Positions 8,492-16,111 of a stretch of 64,000 nucleotides of DNA are shown here, in pieces. The stretch is taken from positions 1 through 64,000 of the forward strand of contig DASWBH010000037.1 in assembly GCA_036390755.1 (NCBI GenBank), read 5' to 3'. The first letter of the stretch is position 1, and each line of letters starts with the position of its first letter. Source of the DNA: DASVHS01 sp036390755 (GTDB lineage Bacteria; Acidobacteriota; Thermoanaerobaculia; Gp7-AA8). The position numbers and the translations under genes were made by a program. The notes under the pieces were generated by a model. The model did not search any database and was not told the DNA's origin. It worked only from the letters and a program-made list of their open reading frames with translations.

Positions 8492-8520
8492 GCGAGTACT
8501 TTACACTGCAAAGTACTCGC
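8492..8520. promoter_or_regulatory. Perfect 11-bp inverted repeat, operator-like
   Basis: GCGAGTACTTT and AAAGTACTCGC form a perfect 11-bp inverted repeat around a 7-bp spacer, directly against the ATG of the oxidoreductase. On the minus strand a TAAAGT hexamer lies inside it, six bases before the ATG, and would serve as a -10 box of a leaderless transcript. There is no T-tract, so an operator fits better than a terminator. The cognate regulator is unknown. Confidence 0.6.
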
Positions 8521-8535
8521 CGACAATCGGGCCGG

Positions 8536-9777
8536 CTACGACGGCTGCGAAAAAATCAGCGTCGCGTTCGTGCCGCCGAACCCGAACGAGTTCGACATCA
8601 CGTGGCGAACCTTCTTCTCGCGCGCCTTGTTCGGCACGTAGTCGAGGTCGCACTCCGGGTCGGGCGTTTCATAGTTGATCGTCGGCGGGATGATCCCGGT
8701 CTCGACGACCTTCGCCGCGATCGCAGACTCGAGCCCGCCCGCGGCGCCGAGGAGGTGACCGGTCATCGATTTGGTGGAGCTGACGGCGACCTTGTACGCG
8801 TAGTCGGCGAACACCCGCTTGATCGCCAGGGTCTCGATCCTGTCGCCGACCGGTGTCGACGTTCCGTGTGCGTTGATGTAGTCGATCTCTTCGGGCTGCA
8901 TGCCGGCGTCTTTGAGCGCGCGTTGCATCACGCGCATCATTCCGCCGGCGTCTTCCGACGGCGACGTGATGTGGTACGCGTCGCTCGACATGCCGTAGCC
9001 GGTCAGCTCGCAGTAAATCCGCGCGCCGCGCGCGAGAGCATATTCGCGCTCCTCGAGCAGCAGCACGCCCGCTCCCTCGCCCATGACGAAGCCGTCTCGA
9101 TTGAGGTCCCACGGACGCGACGCTTTCTCCGGCTCGTCGTTGCGCGTGGAGAGCGCGCGCATCGCCGCGAATCCGCCCACCGCCAGCGGCGTGATGACCG
9201 CCTCGCTGCCGCCGGCGAACATCACGTCCGCTTCGTCATAGCGGATCACGCGCGCGGCGTCGCCGATGGCATGCGCTCCCGTCGCGCAGGCGGTCGCCGG
9301 CGCGGAGCTCGGCCCCTTCGCGCCGAAGCGGATCGAGATCTGTCCGGCCGCCAGGTTGACGATCAGGCCGGGAATGAAGAACGGCGAGATGCGGGTCGGC
9401 CCGCGCTCCATCATCTTCGTATGCATCTCTTCGATGAGCGGCAGACCGCCGATCCCCGATCCGATGATCACGCCCACGCGGTCGCCGTCGCATGTCTTCC
9501 AATCGAGCCTCGCATCGTCGACGGCCATCTGCGCCGCGGCCACGGCGTAGTGGATGAAGGTGTCGGACTTCTTGACTTCCTTTTTCTCGATCCAGTCCTC
9601 GGGGTTGAAGCCGCGCACTTCGCCGGCGATCTGCGCGGGGAAGGCGCTGGCGTCGAACTTCGTGATCTTCCCTACACCGGAGCGGCCCTCGATGAGGCCC
9701 TGCCAAGTCGGCTCGCTCCCCACGCCGAGGGGCGAGATCATTCCGATGCCGGTGACGACGACGCGACGTTTGGTCAT
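8536..9777 (-). CDS. fabF: 3-oxoacyl-[acyl-carrier-protein] synthase II
   Basis: Condensing enzyme of fatty acid elongation in the cytosol, joining malonyl-ACP to acyl-ACP. The catalytic triad is complete: C164 in TACATGAHA, H304 in NAHGTSTPVGD and H341 in KSMTGHLLGAAG, with K336 alongside. At 413 residues the length is standard for FabF. The start at MTKRRVVVTGIG was chosen because the thiolase fold begins there; the upstream in-frame codons are derived from the heptamer-rich intergenic stretch. It follows acpP on the same strand, the usual acpP-fabF order, although the pair is interrupted by a repeat cluster. Confidence 0.96.
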   Translation of the reverse strand: MTKRRVVVTGIGMISPLGVGSEPTWQGLIEGRSGVGKITKFDASAFPAQIAGEVRGFNPEDWIEKKEVKKSDTFIHYAVAAAQMAVDDARLDWKTCDGDRVGVIIGSGIGGLPLIEEMHTKMMERGPTRISPFFIPGLIVNLAAGQISIRFGAKGPSSAPATACATGAHAIGDAARVIRYDEADVMFAGGSEAVITPLAVGGFAAMRALSTRNDEPEKASRPWDLNRDGFVMGEGAGVLLLEEREYALARGARIYCELTGYGMSSDAYHITSPSEDAGGMMRVMQRALKDAGMQPEEIDYINAHGTSTPVGDRIETLAIKRVFADYAYKVAVSSTKSMTGHLLGAAGGLESAIAAKVVETGIIPPTINYETPDPECDLDYVPNKAREKKVRHVMSNSFGFGGTNATLIFSQPS

Positions 9778-9786
9778 CAAAAAAAT

Positions 9787-9849
9787 GCTGAGGATGAAGG
9801 CCTCAGGGCTGAGGAACGGCTCAGCACCACGACCCACAGCTCAGCAGCA
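9787..9849. repeat. Heptamer cluster, locus E, between acpP and fabF
   Basis: Degenerate units GCTGAGG, ATGAAGG, CCTCAGG, GCTGAGG, then AACGGCT, CAGCACC, ACGACCC, ACAGCTC in period 7, with CTGAGG/CTCAG complementarity. It separates acpP from fabF and may attenuate read-through, which would help acpP be expressed more strongly than fabF. Confidence 0.5.
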
Positions 9850-9874
9850 GGGGACAATCAGATGTTGTGCCGGA

Positions 9875-10114
9875 TTATTGCGCCTTGGCGCGCTTCTCGA
9901 TGTAGTCGACGGCGTCGCGGACCTTGCGGATCTTCTCGGCTTCGTCATCCGAGATCTCCACGCCGAATTCCTCTTCGAACGCCATGATCAGCTCGACCGT
10001 GTCGAGCGAGTCTGCGCCCAGATCTTCCACGAAGGAGGCGTCGGGCGTGACCTCCTCCGCGTCGACCCCAAGCTGCTCGACGATGATGTTCTTGACCCGA
10101 TCCTCAACGGACAT
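9875..10114 (-). CDS. acpP: Acyl carrier protein
   Basis: 79-residue acidic helical protein with the phosphopantetheine attachment motif GADSLDTVE, serine at residue 36. It carries growing acyl chains in fatty acid synthesis. The start is MSVEDRVKNI, preceded by a strong GGAGGA ribosome binding site 7-8 bases upstream; in-frame codons further upstream are not part of the protein. Length and sequence are typical of bacterial AcpP. It is followed by fabF on the same strand. Confidence 0.96.
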   Translation of the reverse strand: MSVEDRVKNIIVEQLGVDAEEVTPDASFVEDLGADSLDTVELIMAFEEEFGVEISDDEAEKIRKVRDAVDYIEKRAKAQ

Positions 10115-10205
10115 CGAAATTCCTCCTCGCTTTCCGGCGCAGCGAAAATGCAGGCCGCGTTTTAGCACAAAAGGCGTCAGGGACAAGTGCGGCGAGCGCG
10201 AATCG

Positions 10206-10211
10206 TATACA
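10206..10211 (+). promoter_or_regulatory. Possible -10 box (TATACA) close to the DUF2203 start
   Basis: TATACA ends 4 bases before the ATG and no Shine-Dalgarno sequence is present, so a leaderless transcript is possible. Position is the only support. Confidence 0.3.
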
Positions 10212-10215
10212 GTCC

Positions 10216-10527
10216 ATGACGTTGGGGAACAGGATTTTCTCGTACGAAGAAGCGGCTGAGCTTCTGCCGGAAGTGCAGAAGTTGACGAACGACGCCGTCG
10301 CTCGCGCCGACGCGCTCGACGAGGCCACGGCAACCGGTGACGACTACCAGCGCATCGTCCAGTCCTGGGCCGACTCCATCCTCCGCCTCGGCATCGAGGT
10401 CAAGGGTCTCTGGCTCATCGACTTCGACAACGGCAGCGGTTACTACTGCTGGAAGTATCCGGAGGAATCGCTGCAGTACTTCCACGGATACGAGGAAGGC
10501 TTCGGCGGACGCGTCAAACTGCAATGA
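10216..10527 (+). CDS. DUF2203 family protein
   Basis: 103 residues beginning IFSYEEAAELLPEVQKLT and ending with a WKYPEESLQYFHGYEEGFGGR segment, the characteristic two ends of DUF2203 proteins, with a central GIEVKGLWLIDF strand. Function of the family is unknown. The 3' end overlaps the HAD hydrolase start by four bases (ATGA), so the two are translationally coupled. Confidence 0.8.
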   Translation: MTLGNRIFSYEEAAELLPEVQKLTNDAVARADALDEATATGDDYQRIVQSWADSILRLGIEVKGLWLIDFDNGSGYYCWKYPEESLQYFHGYEEGFGGRVKLQ

Positions 10528-11327
10528 CCCTGAAAGCCATCGGATTCGATTTGTGGGAGACGCTCATCACCGATACACCCGAGGCATCGCGCGCGCAGGA
10601 GCGGCTGCGGATCGCGCGGATGGAATCGCTCCTCGTCGCGCGCGGCTACCGGCACGAGGCCCATCAACTCGAGCGCGCGTATCGCGTGCTGTGGCAGCGG
10701 TGTCATGACCTGTACTGGTCGGAGGACCGCGACATCCCGTGCCGCAGACAGATCGAGGTGTTCCTCGAGGAGCTCGGCGTCGCGCCTGCTGATCTCGATC
10801 CCGCCACGCTCGAGCAGCTCGAGCACGTGTACGCCAACGCCGCGGTCGAGCTGCTGCCGTCGGTCGTGCCCGGCGCGCGCGAGCTCCTTGCCGAAGTGCG
10901 CCGCCGCGGATTCGGAACGGGACTGATCAGCAACACCGGCCGCACACCGGGCTACGCGCTGCGCGAGATTCTGAAGCGCCTCGAGCTCGCTCCGATGATC
11001 GACGCGATGGTCTTCTCCAACGAACACGGCCAGTGCAAGCCGCAGCCGTCGATCTTCGAGCAGCTCCGCCGCCACCTCGGCGTCGCATACGACGAGATGC
11101 TCTTCGTCGGCGATAACCTCTACGTCGACATCCTCGGCGCGAAACGATGCGGGATGAAGGCGATCCACTTCATCCCGCCGGTAAGAGGAACGGCGGTGGC
11201 GCCGGCCGTCGAGCACGAGGAAGTCGAGCCGGATGCAGTTGTGAGCGACTTGCGGGACGTCGTCGAGGCGATCGCGAGATTCGAGACTCGAGATTCGGGA
11301 TTCGAGAAAACGGGCCGCGGCAAATGA
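10524..11327 (+). CDS. HAD-superfamily hydrolase
   Basis: Motif I is GFDLWETL (catalytic D9; the usual second aspartate is replaced by Trp, common in FDLWxTL-type HADs), motif II LISNTGR, motif III around KPQPSIF and motif IV FVGDNLYVDILGAK. A helical cap lies between motifs I and II, so this is a subclass I phosphatase- or dehalogenase-like enzyme with unknown substrate. The last 16 residues, rich in RDSGFEK-type sequence, are encoded by a heptamer arm. The stop codon overlaps the ATG of the RNase Z-like gene. Confidence 0.82.
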   Translation: MTLKAIGFDLWETLITDTPEASRAQERLRIARMESLLVARGYRHEAHQLERAYRVLWQRCHDLYWSEDRDIPCRRQIEVFLEELGVAPADLDPATLEQLEHVYANAAVELLPSVVPGARELLAEVRRRGFGTGLISNTGRTPGYALREILKRLELAPMIDAMVFSNEHGQCKPQPSIFEQLRRHLGVAYDEMLFVGDNLYVDILGAKRCGMKAIHFIPPVRGTAVAPAVEHEEVEPDAVVSDLRDVVEAIARFETRDSGFEKTGRGK

Positions 11328-11362
11328 CGAATCCCGAATCCCGAATCCCGTATCCCGAGCCC
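11274..11362. repeat. Heptamer quasi-palindrome, locus F, translated on both sides
   Basis: Left arm GCGAGAT, TCGAGAC, TCGAGAT, TCGGGAT, TCGAGAA; right arm CGAATCC three times, CGTATCC, CGAGCCC. The left arm encodes the C-terminus of the HAD protein and the right arm the N-terminus of the RNase Z-like protein, with the overlapping stop/start in the spacer. Confidence 0.85.
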
Positions 11363-12214
11363 CGCGACAAGAACTTCTTCACCCTCGCCGCCGGTCACTT
11401 CACGATCGAAGGGCGCTCGCGCGCGGGGCACGAGACGTATTTCCGCGTGCGCGAGCTCGGCATCTCGCTCGACGTCGGGCGCTGTCCCGATCTCGTCATC
11501 AACATGCCGCACGTCTTCGTCACGCACGCGCACCTCGATCACGCCCTCGGCATTCCGCATTACGCGGGACAGCGGCATCTGCAGCGGATCGAAGGTGGAC
11601 GCGTGTACGTTCCGTCGGAGGCAGCGGATGACTTCCGGGCGCTGATGGCGCTTCACGAGAAGCTGGAGGACACCGGATACGGCATCGAGATCGTGGGCGT
11701 CGCCGCGGGTGACGAGGTCCGCATCGGGCGCACGCACGTCGTCCGCGCGCATCGGGCCACCCATCGCGTCGCGGCGCGAGCGTATGAAGTGCTCGAGATC
11801 CGGCATCATCTGAAGACGGAGTTCGAGCACGCCTCGCCGCAGGAGCTGGTTCATCTTCGCCGGCGAGGCGTTCAGGTCGCGGACGAGTTCGCGCAGCCGA
11901 TGTTGTTCTACACCGGCGACACGGACCGCGGCATTCTCGAAACGAACGAGCGGCTGTTCAAGTCAGATGTCCTGATGATCGAATGTTCGTTCATCGAGGA
12001 CGGGCATCAGGTGCGGGCGGCGAAGTACCGGCACATCCACTTCGACGACATCGCCGAATTCGCGGCGCGGTTCGAGAACCGGCTGATCGTGCTGACGCAC
12101 TTCAGCCGCCGCTATTCGCGCGAGGAGATTCACGCTTCGCTCCGGCGGCGCTGTCCGCCGATTCTTCGCGAGCGGCTGCGCCTTGCGCTACCGCATCCGT
12201 TCACGACACTGTGA
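11324..12214 (+). CDS. Metallo-beta-lactamase-fold protein, RNase Z-like
   Basis: 296 residues with the zinc-binding motif THAHLDHALG (H68, H70, D72, H73), FYTGDT in the middle and an LTHFSRRYS motif near the C-terminus, the arrangement seen in tRNase Z-type beta-lactamase-fold nucleases. tRNA 3' processing is therefore plausible, but the protein is more divergent than standard bacterial RNase Z. The first 15 residues (NPESRIPYPEP) come from the heptamer right arm and probably do not belong to the ancestral protein. The ATG overlaps the HAD stop codon. Confidence 0.78.
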   Translation: MTNPESRIPYPEPRDKNFFTLAAGHFTIEGRSRAGHETYFRVRELGISLDVGRCPDLVINMPHVFVTHAHLDHALGIPHYAGQRHLQRIEGGRVYVPSEAADDFRALMALHEKLEDTGYGIEIVGVAAGDEVRIGRTHVVRAHRATHRVAARAYEVLEIRHHLKTEFEHASPQELVHLRRRGVQVADEFAQPMLFYTGDTDRGILETNERLFKSDVLMIECSFIEDGHQVRAAKYRHIHFDDIAEFAARFENRLIVLTHFSRRYSREEIHASLRRRCPPILRERLRLALPHPFTTL

Positions 12215-12281
12215 TTGTCCGGCCGAACCCGTTGCACCGAAATTGCACAAGGCGGCGGACAGAAAGGGGTTCTCAGCATCG

Positions 12282-13796
12282 ATGAAGTGGGTGGGGTCGC
12301 GTGTCCTCGCGGGCGTTCTCGTTTTCCTGATCTCGATCGTGCCGCAGCCCGCGGGCGCGGCGAAGCGCAGGAAGCCGGCTCGCCGCGGGCGTGCCGCACG
12401 GGCTGCGCCGGCGAGCGTCGCCACCGGCACGACGCTCGAGGAGCGCCTGTCGTCGCTGATGAACGGCGGGGTCTCGCGGGCGTCCGAAGCGAGCCTGCAG
12501 GTCGTGGAGCTCGAAAACGGGCGCGTCGTCGCGGAGCACGATCCGCATCAGCCGCTCGCGCCGGCTTCGAACATGAAACTGTTCACGACGGCCGCGGCGA
12601 TCGATCTGCTGAAGCCGTCGTTCGAGCTCACGACGACGGTGTTCGTGCGAGGGACGGTCGACTCGTCGGGGACGCTCGAGGGTGACATCAAGATCGTCGG
12701 CCACGGCGATCCGACGATCGGCGGCCGCTTTCACGACGGTCAGGCCACGGCGGTGCTGCAGGAGTGGGCGACCGACCTGCAGCGCGCCGGCATCAAGGCC
12801 GTTCGCGGCAATCTCGTCTTCGAGTACGGCTACATGGACACGGAGTACATCCACCCGACCTGGCCGCTCGATCAGCTCGTGAACTGGTACGAGGCGCCGG
12901 TCTCCGCGTTCTCGATGCAGGAAGGCTGCGTTCAGGTGCGGGTGCTTCCGAACCGCCCCGGACGTCAGTGCGTGGTCCAGCTCGAGCCGCCGACCGAGTT
13001 CCTCGAAGTGGAGAACAGTTGCACGACCGGGCGCGGATTGCCGTTCATCACGCGGCCCCGAAACTCGAACACGATCATCGTGCGCGGCGGCGTTCCCGCG
13101 CGGTCGGGTGCGACCGAAATCTTCGTGTCGGTCGAGGATCCGATCCACTACTTCGCGACGGTGACGGCGGAAACGTTCATCCGCAGCGGGATGCGGATGG
13201 AAGGCCGCATCGTGATCACGCCGAAAGATCCGCACAACGACTGGCGTCCCGTGTCGCAGCACGCAACGCCGCTGAACATCGTCGTCTATGTCATCAACAA
13301 GAAGAGCCAGAACCATTACGCCGAGCAGCTCGTGAAGATCATCGGCGCGGAGACGAAGCACAGCGGGACCTGGCAGGCCGGTACCGAAGCAGTGACCGGT
13401 TGGCTGACGACGAAGCCCGGCGTTCCCGCGGGCGAGTATCACCAGGCCGACGGCTCGGGCATGTCGCGCGACAACCGCGCGTCGGCGAACGCGTTCATTC
13501 ATCTGCTGACCTACATGTGGAAGAGCCCGTGGCGCGAGGACTTCGTCAGCTCAATGCCGTACTCCGGCGACCCCGACGCGAAATTCGGCAAGCGCCTGCG
13601 TCAGGCGCCGTATGCGCGTCAGGTCTACGCGAAGACCGGCTACATCGTGGGCGTGGTCGGTTTATCCGGCTACGTGCACGCGCAGAGCGGAAAGGTCTAC
13701 GCGTTCTCCTTCATCTTCAATCACTACAGAGTCGGCGTGTATGCCGTGTACAACCTGCAGGATGAGATGTTGAAGGAGATCATTCGCAGTGGTTAG
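12282..13796 (+). CDS. dacB: D-alanyl-D-alanine carboxypeptidase/endopeptidase, PBP4 type
   Basis: 504-residue class C low-molecular-mass penicillin-binding protein acting on peptidoglycan in the periplasm. The signal peptide is MKWVGSRVLAGVLVFLIS with cleavage near PAGA. Active-site motifs: SxxK as SNMK (S96, K99), SxN as SQN in KKSQNHYAEQ, and KTG in YAKTGYI near the C-terminus. The start was placed at the ATG before the signal peptide; the longer upstream frame overlaps the RNase Z-like gene and encodes no plausible sequence. It ends one base from the convergent 85-residue gene. Confidence 0.93.
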   Translation: MKWVGSRVLAGVLVFLISIVPQPAGAAKRRKPARRGRAARAAPASVATGTTLEERLSSLMNGGVSRASEASLQVVELENGRVVAEHDPHQPLAPASNMKLFTTAAAIDLLKPSFELTTTVFVRGTVDSSGTLEGDIKIVGHGDPTIGGRFHDGQATAVLQEWATDLQRAGIKAVRGNLVFEYGYMDTEYIHPTWPLDQLVNWYEAPVSAFSMQEGCVQVRVLPNRPGRQCVVQLEPPTEFLEVENSCTTGRGLPFITRPRNSNTIIVRGGVPARSGATEIFVSVEDPIHYFATVTAETFIRSGMRMEGRIVITPKDPHNDWRPVSQHATPLNIVVYVINKKSQNHYAEQLVKIIGAETKHSGTWQAGTEAVTGWLTTKPGVPAGEYHQADGSGMSRDNRASANAFIHLLTYMWKSPWREDFVSSMPYSGDPDAKFGKRLRQAPYARQVYAKTGYIVGVVGLSGYVHAQSGKVYAFSFIFNHYRVGVYAVYNLQDEMLKEIIRSG

Positions 13797-14054
13797 TCAC
13801 CGGTTCACGAACTGCTGGCTCGACGGGGAGACCTGCAGCGTGTACACGCCTCCCATGCTGCGCAGCGTCGCTACGGCCTGAAGTCCCGGGAACTTCAGCA
13901 CGTCTCCGATCAGCTCGCCCGACTGCTTTTTTACGAAGATGCGCACGGCGTCGTCGACGTTCTCGGCGTCGAAGGTGTGGAAGGACACGGAGCCCGGCGG
14001 CACCGGCCGCCCGCTCTCGTCCGTGAGGTGCCGCTGCTCCACGGTGAAGCGCAT
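13797..14054 (-). CDS. Hypothetical protein (85 aa)
   Basis: Begins MRFTVEQRHLTDESG and contains SFHTFDAENVDDAVRIFVK and a VATLRSMGGVYTLQV strand near the end. The beta-alpha pattern suggests a small compact cytosolic protein. I do not recognise the family. It faces guaB divergently and meets dacB tail to tail. The frame stays open upstream opposite guaB, but only these 85 codons have protein-like composition. Confidence 0.6.
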   Translation of the reverse strand: MRFTVEQRHLTDESGRPVPPGSVSFHTFDAENVDDAVRIFVKKQSGELIGDVLKFPGLQAVATLRSMGGVYTLQVSPSSQQFVNR

Positions 14055-14096
14055 GCGGGGTTTTTGCGTGCAATTACGATGCACTGATGCCTGTTC

Positions 14097-14102
14097 TATA
14101 CT
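14097..14102 (+). promoter_or_regulatory. Candidate -10 box (TATACT) for guaB
   Basis: TATACT lies 18 bases before the guaB ATG, leaving room for the GAGGAAG ribosome binding site. The -35 region at the right distance (TTACGA) is weak. Confidence 0.4.
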
Positions 14103-14120
14103 CAACTTTGCGAGGAAGAT

Positions 14121-15686
14121 ATGAGCGACGAACGCGTACTGCGAGAGGATCTGCCAGTCCTCGGCCGCATTGACATTCGCGAGCTCGACCGAACCGAGCC
14201 GCTTCCGTCGGAGCGGTTTGCCGAGGGGATCGAGCTCGGCCTGACGTTCGACGACGTCCTGCTCAAGCCTGCGAAGTCGGACATCCATCCGAACTTCGTC
14301 GACATCACGACGCGCCTCACGCGCGACATCCGCCTGAACATTCCGATCCTCTCCGCGGCCATGGACACGGTGACCGAGGCGCGGCTGGCGATCGCGATGG
14401 CGCAGCACGGCGGTCTGGGCGTGATCCACAAGAACATGCCCATCGACCGTCAGGCCGAAGAGGTCGACAAGGTCAAGCGCTCTGAGGCCGGCATGATCGT
14501 CGATCCGGTCACCATGCGTCCGTGGCAGTCGATCGCCGAGGCGATGCAGGTGATGGAGAAGTACAAGATTTCGGGCGTGCCGGTGACGGACGCGAACGGG
14601 AAGCTCGTCGGCATCCTCACGAACCGCGACCTCCGGTTCGAAACGCGCTTCGATCTGCCCATCGCCGAGCGCATGACGAAGGAGAGCCTCGTCACGACGC
14701 CGGTCGGGACTACGCTCGAGCAGGCGCGCGAAGTCCTGCACCACCATCGCATCGAGAAGCTGCTCGTCGTCGACCAGAACGGCGACCTCAAAGGTCTCAT
14801 CACTGTTAAGGACATTCAGAAAGCGCGGCGCTTCCCGCAGGCCGCGAAAGATCCGCTCGGACGTCTGCGCTGCGGCGCGGCGATCGGCGTGGGCAAGGAA
14901 GGGCTCGACCGCGCGCGGGCTCTCATCGACGCGAAGGTGGACGTGGTCGTCATCGACTCCGCTCACGCGCATTCCGCCGGCGTGATGGACGTGATCCGTC
15001 AGTTCAAGAAGCTTTTCCCCGACACGCCTCTGATCGCCGGGAACGTGGCCACGTACGAAGGAGCGGTCGATCTGATCGAGCTCGGCGTCGATGCCCTGAA
15101 GGTCGGCATCGGACCGGGATCGATCTGCACCACGCGCATGGTCGCGGGCGCCGGCGTCCCGCAGGTCACCGCGGTGATGGAGTGCGCGCGCGCCGCCGAG
15201 AAGTACGACATTCCGATCATCAGCGACGGCGGCATCAAGTTCTCCGGCGACATCACGAAGGCGCTGGCCGCAGGCGCGAACACGGTGATGATCGGATCGC
15301 TCTTCGCCGGCACCGATGAAGCGCCGGGCGAGACGATCCTCTATCAGGGCCGCACGTTCAAGGCGTATCGCGGCATGGGCTCGATCGGCGCGATGCAGCA
15401 GGGATCGAAGGACCGCTACTTCCAGGAAGACGCCGACGCGTCGAAGCTCGTGCCCGAAGGCATCGAAGGAAAGGTGCCGTACAAAGGCTCGCTGAGCGCG
15501 ATGATCCCGCAGCTCCTCGGCGGTCTGCGCTCGGGCATGGGGCTGACCGGCTCGGCGACGATCGACGATCTCCGTACGAAGTCGCGCTTCGTCCGCATCA
15601 CCACGGCGGGGCTGCGCGAGTCGCACGCGCACGACGTCGTCATCACGAAGGAAGCGCCGAACTACCGCATCGAGCCGACGGACTGA
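14121..15686 (+). CDS. guaB: Inosine-5'-monophosphate dehydrogenase
   Basis: Converts IMP to XMP with NAD+, the first committed step to GMP. The barrel starts at GLTFDDVLLKP (about residue 40), two CBS domains occupy about residues 125-245, and the catalytic loop GPGSICTTR holds C336. The mobile flap segment GMGSIGAMQQGSKDRY is present. At 521 residues it is about 30 longer than usual because of an N-terminal extension before the barrel. A GAGGAAG Shine-Dalgarno sequence supports the chosen ATG. Confidence 0.97.
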   Translation: MSDERVLREDLPVLGRIDIRELDRTEPLPSERFAEGIELGLTFDDVLLKPAKSDIHPNFVDITTRLTRDIRLNIPILSAAMDTVTEARLAIAMAQHGGLGVIHKNMPIDRQAEEVDKVKRSEAGMIVDPVTMRPWQSIAEAMQVMEKYKISGVPVTDANGKLVGILTNRDLRFETRFDLPIAERMTKESLVTTPVGTTLEQAREVLHHHRIEKLLVVDQNGDLKGLITVKDIQKARRFPQAAKDPLGRLRCGAAIGVGKEGLDRARALIDAKVDVVVIDSAHAHSAGVMDVIRQFKKLFPDTPLIAGNVATYEGAVDLIELGVDALKVGIGPGSICTTRMVAGAGVPQVTAVMECARAAEKYDIPIISDGGIKFSGDITKALAAGANTVMIGSLFAGTDEAPGETILYQGRTFKAYRGMGSIGAMQQGSKDRYFQEDADASKLVPEGIEGKVPYKGSLSAMIPQLLGGLRSGMGLTGSATIDDLRTKSRFVRITTAGLRESHAHDVVITKEAPNYRIEPTD

Positions 15687-15694
15687 CGCGGCGG

Positions 15695-16093
15695 ATGCGC
15701 GTTCCCGGCGACGACGGCATCGGATCGTTTCCGACAGTCAACGACTTTGCCGTGCGCGTGAGCAACACGCCGGACAGGCACATCGAGTTCGCCAGTTCGC
15801 AAGGACGTGTCGCTTCGTTTCCGGCGTGGGAGCGCGCCGATCGCGACCTGCGGCACTTCACTCCGTCGGACGTCCCGATCGGCTCGATGGATGAACCGTT
15901 CGACGATGCCGACGAGAACTGGCGCATCGTGATCCTGGAGCACAAAGGATTCGTCTACGTGCTCGAGGCCGACGATCCGGTCGCCGAAGATTTCCCGCGC
16001 TACTTTCGCGTGCCGCGAAATCGATACCTCACGGCGTGGGCTGCGTTGATCGATTTCTACAATCCCATCAAGCCGCTCGAGGACCTTGAGTAG
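15695..16093 (+). CDS. Hypothetical protein (132 aa)
   Basis: Nine bases after guaB and probably co-transcribed. Features seen are a WERADRDLRHFTPSDVPIG segment, ENWRIVILEHKGFVYVLEAD and a final YFRVPRNRYLTAWAALIDF helix. It looks like a cytosolic alpha/beta protein with no signal peptide, membrane segment or metal motif. I do not recognise it. Confidence 0.6.
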   Translation: MRVPGDDGIGSFPTVNDFAVRVSNTPDRHIEFASSQGRVASFPAWERADRDLRHFTPSDVPIGSMDEPFDDADENWRIVILEHKGFVYVLEADDPVAEDFPRYFRVPRNRYLTAWAALIDFYNPIKPLEDLE

Positions 16094-16111
16094 CTCTCAG
16101 AGCTTCATGCG

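Noticed and set aside
14055..15632. Upstream part of the open frame antisense to guaB that continues from the 85-aa gene
   Set aside because: Only the last 85 codons look like protein; the rest is the antisense of guaB.
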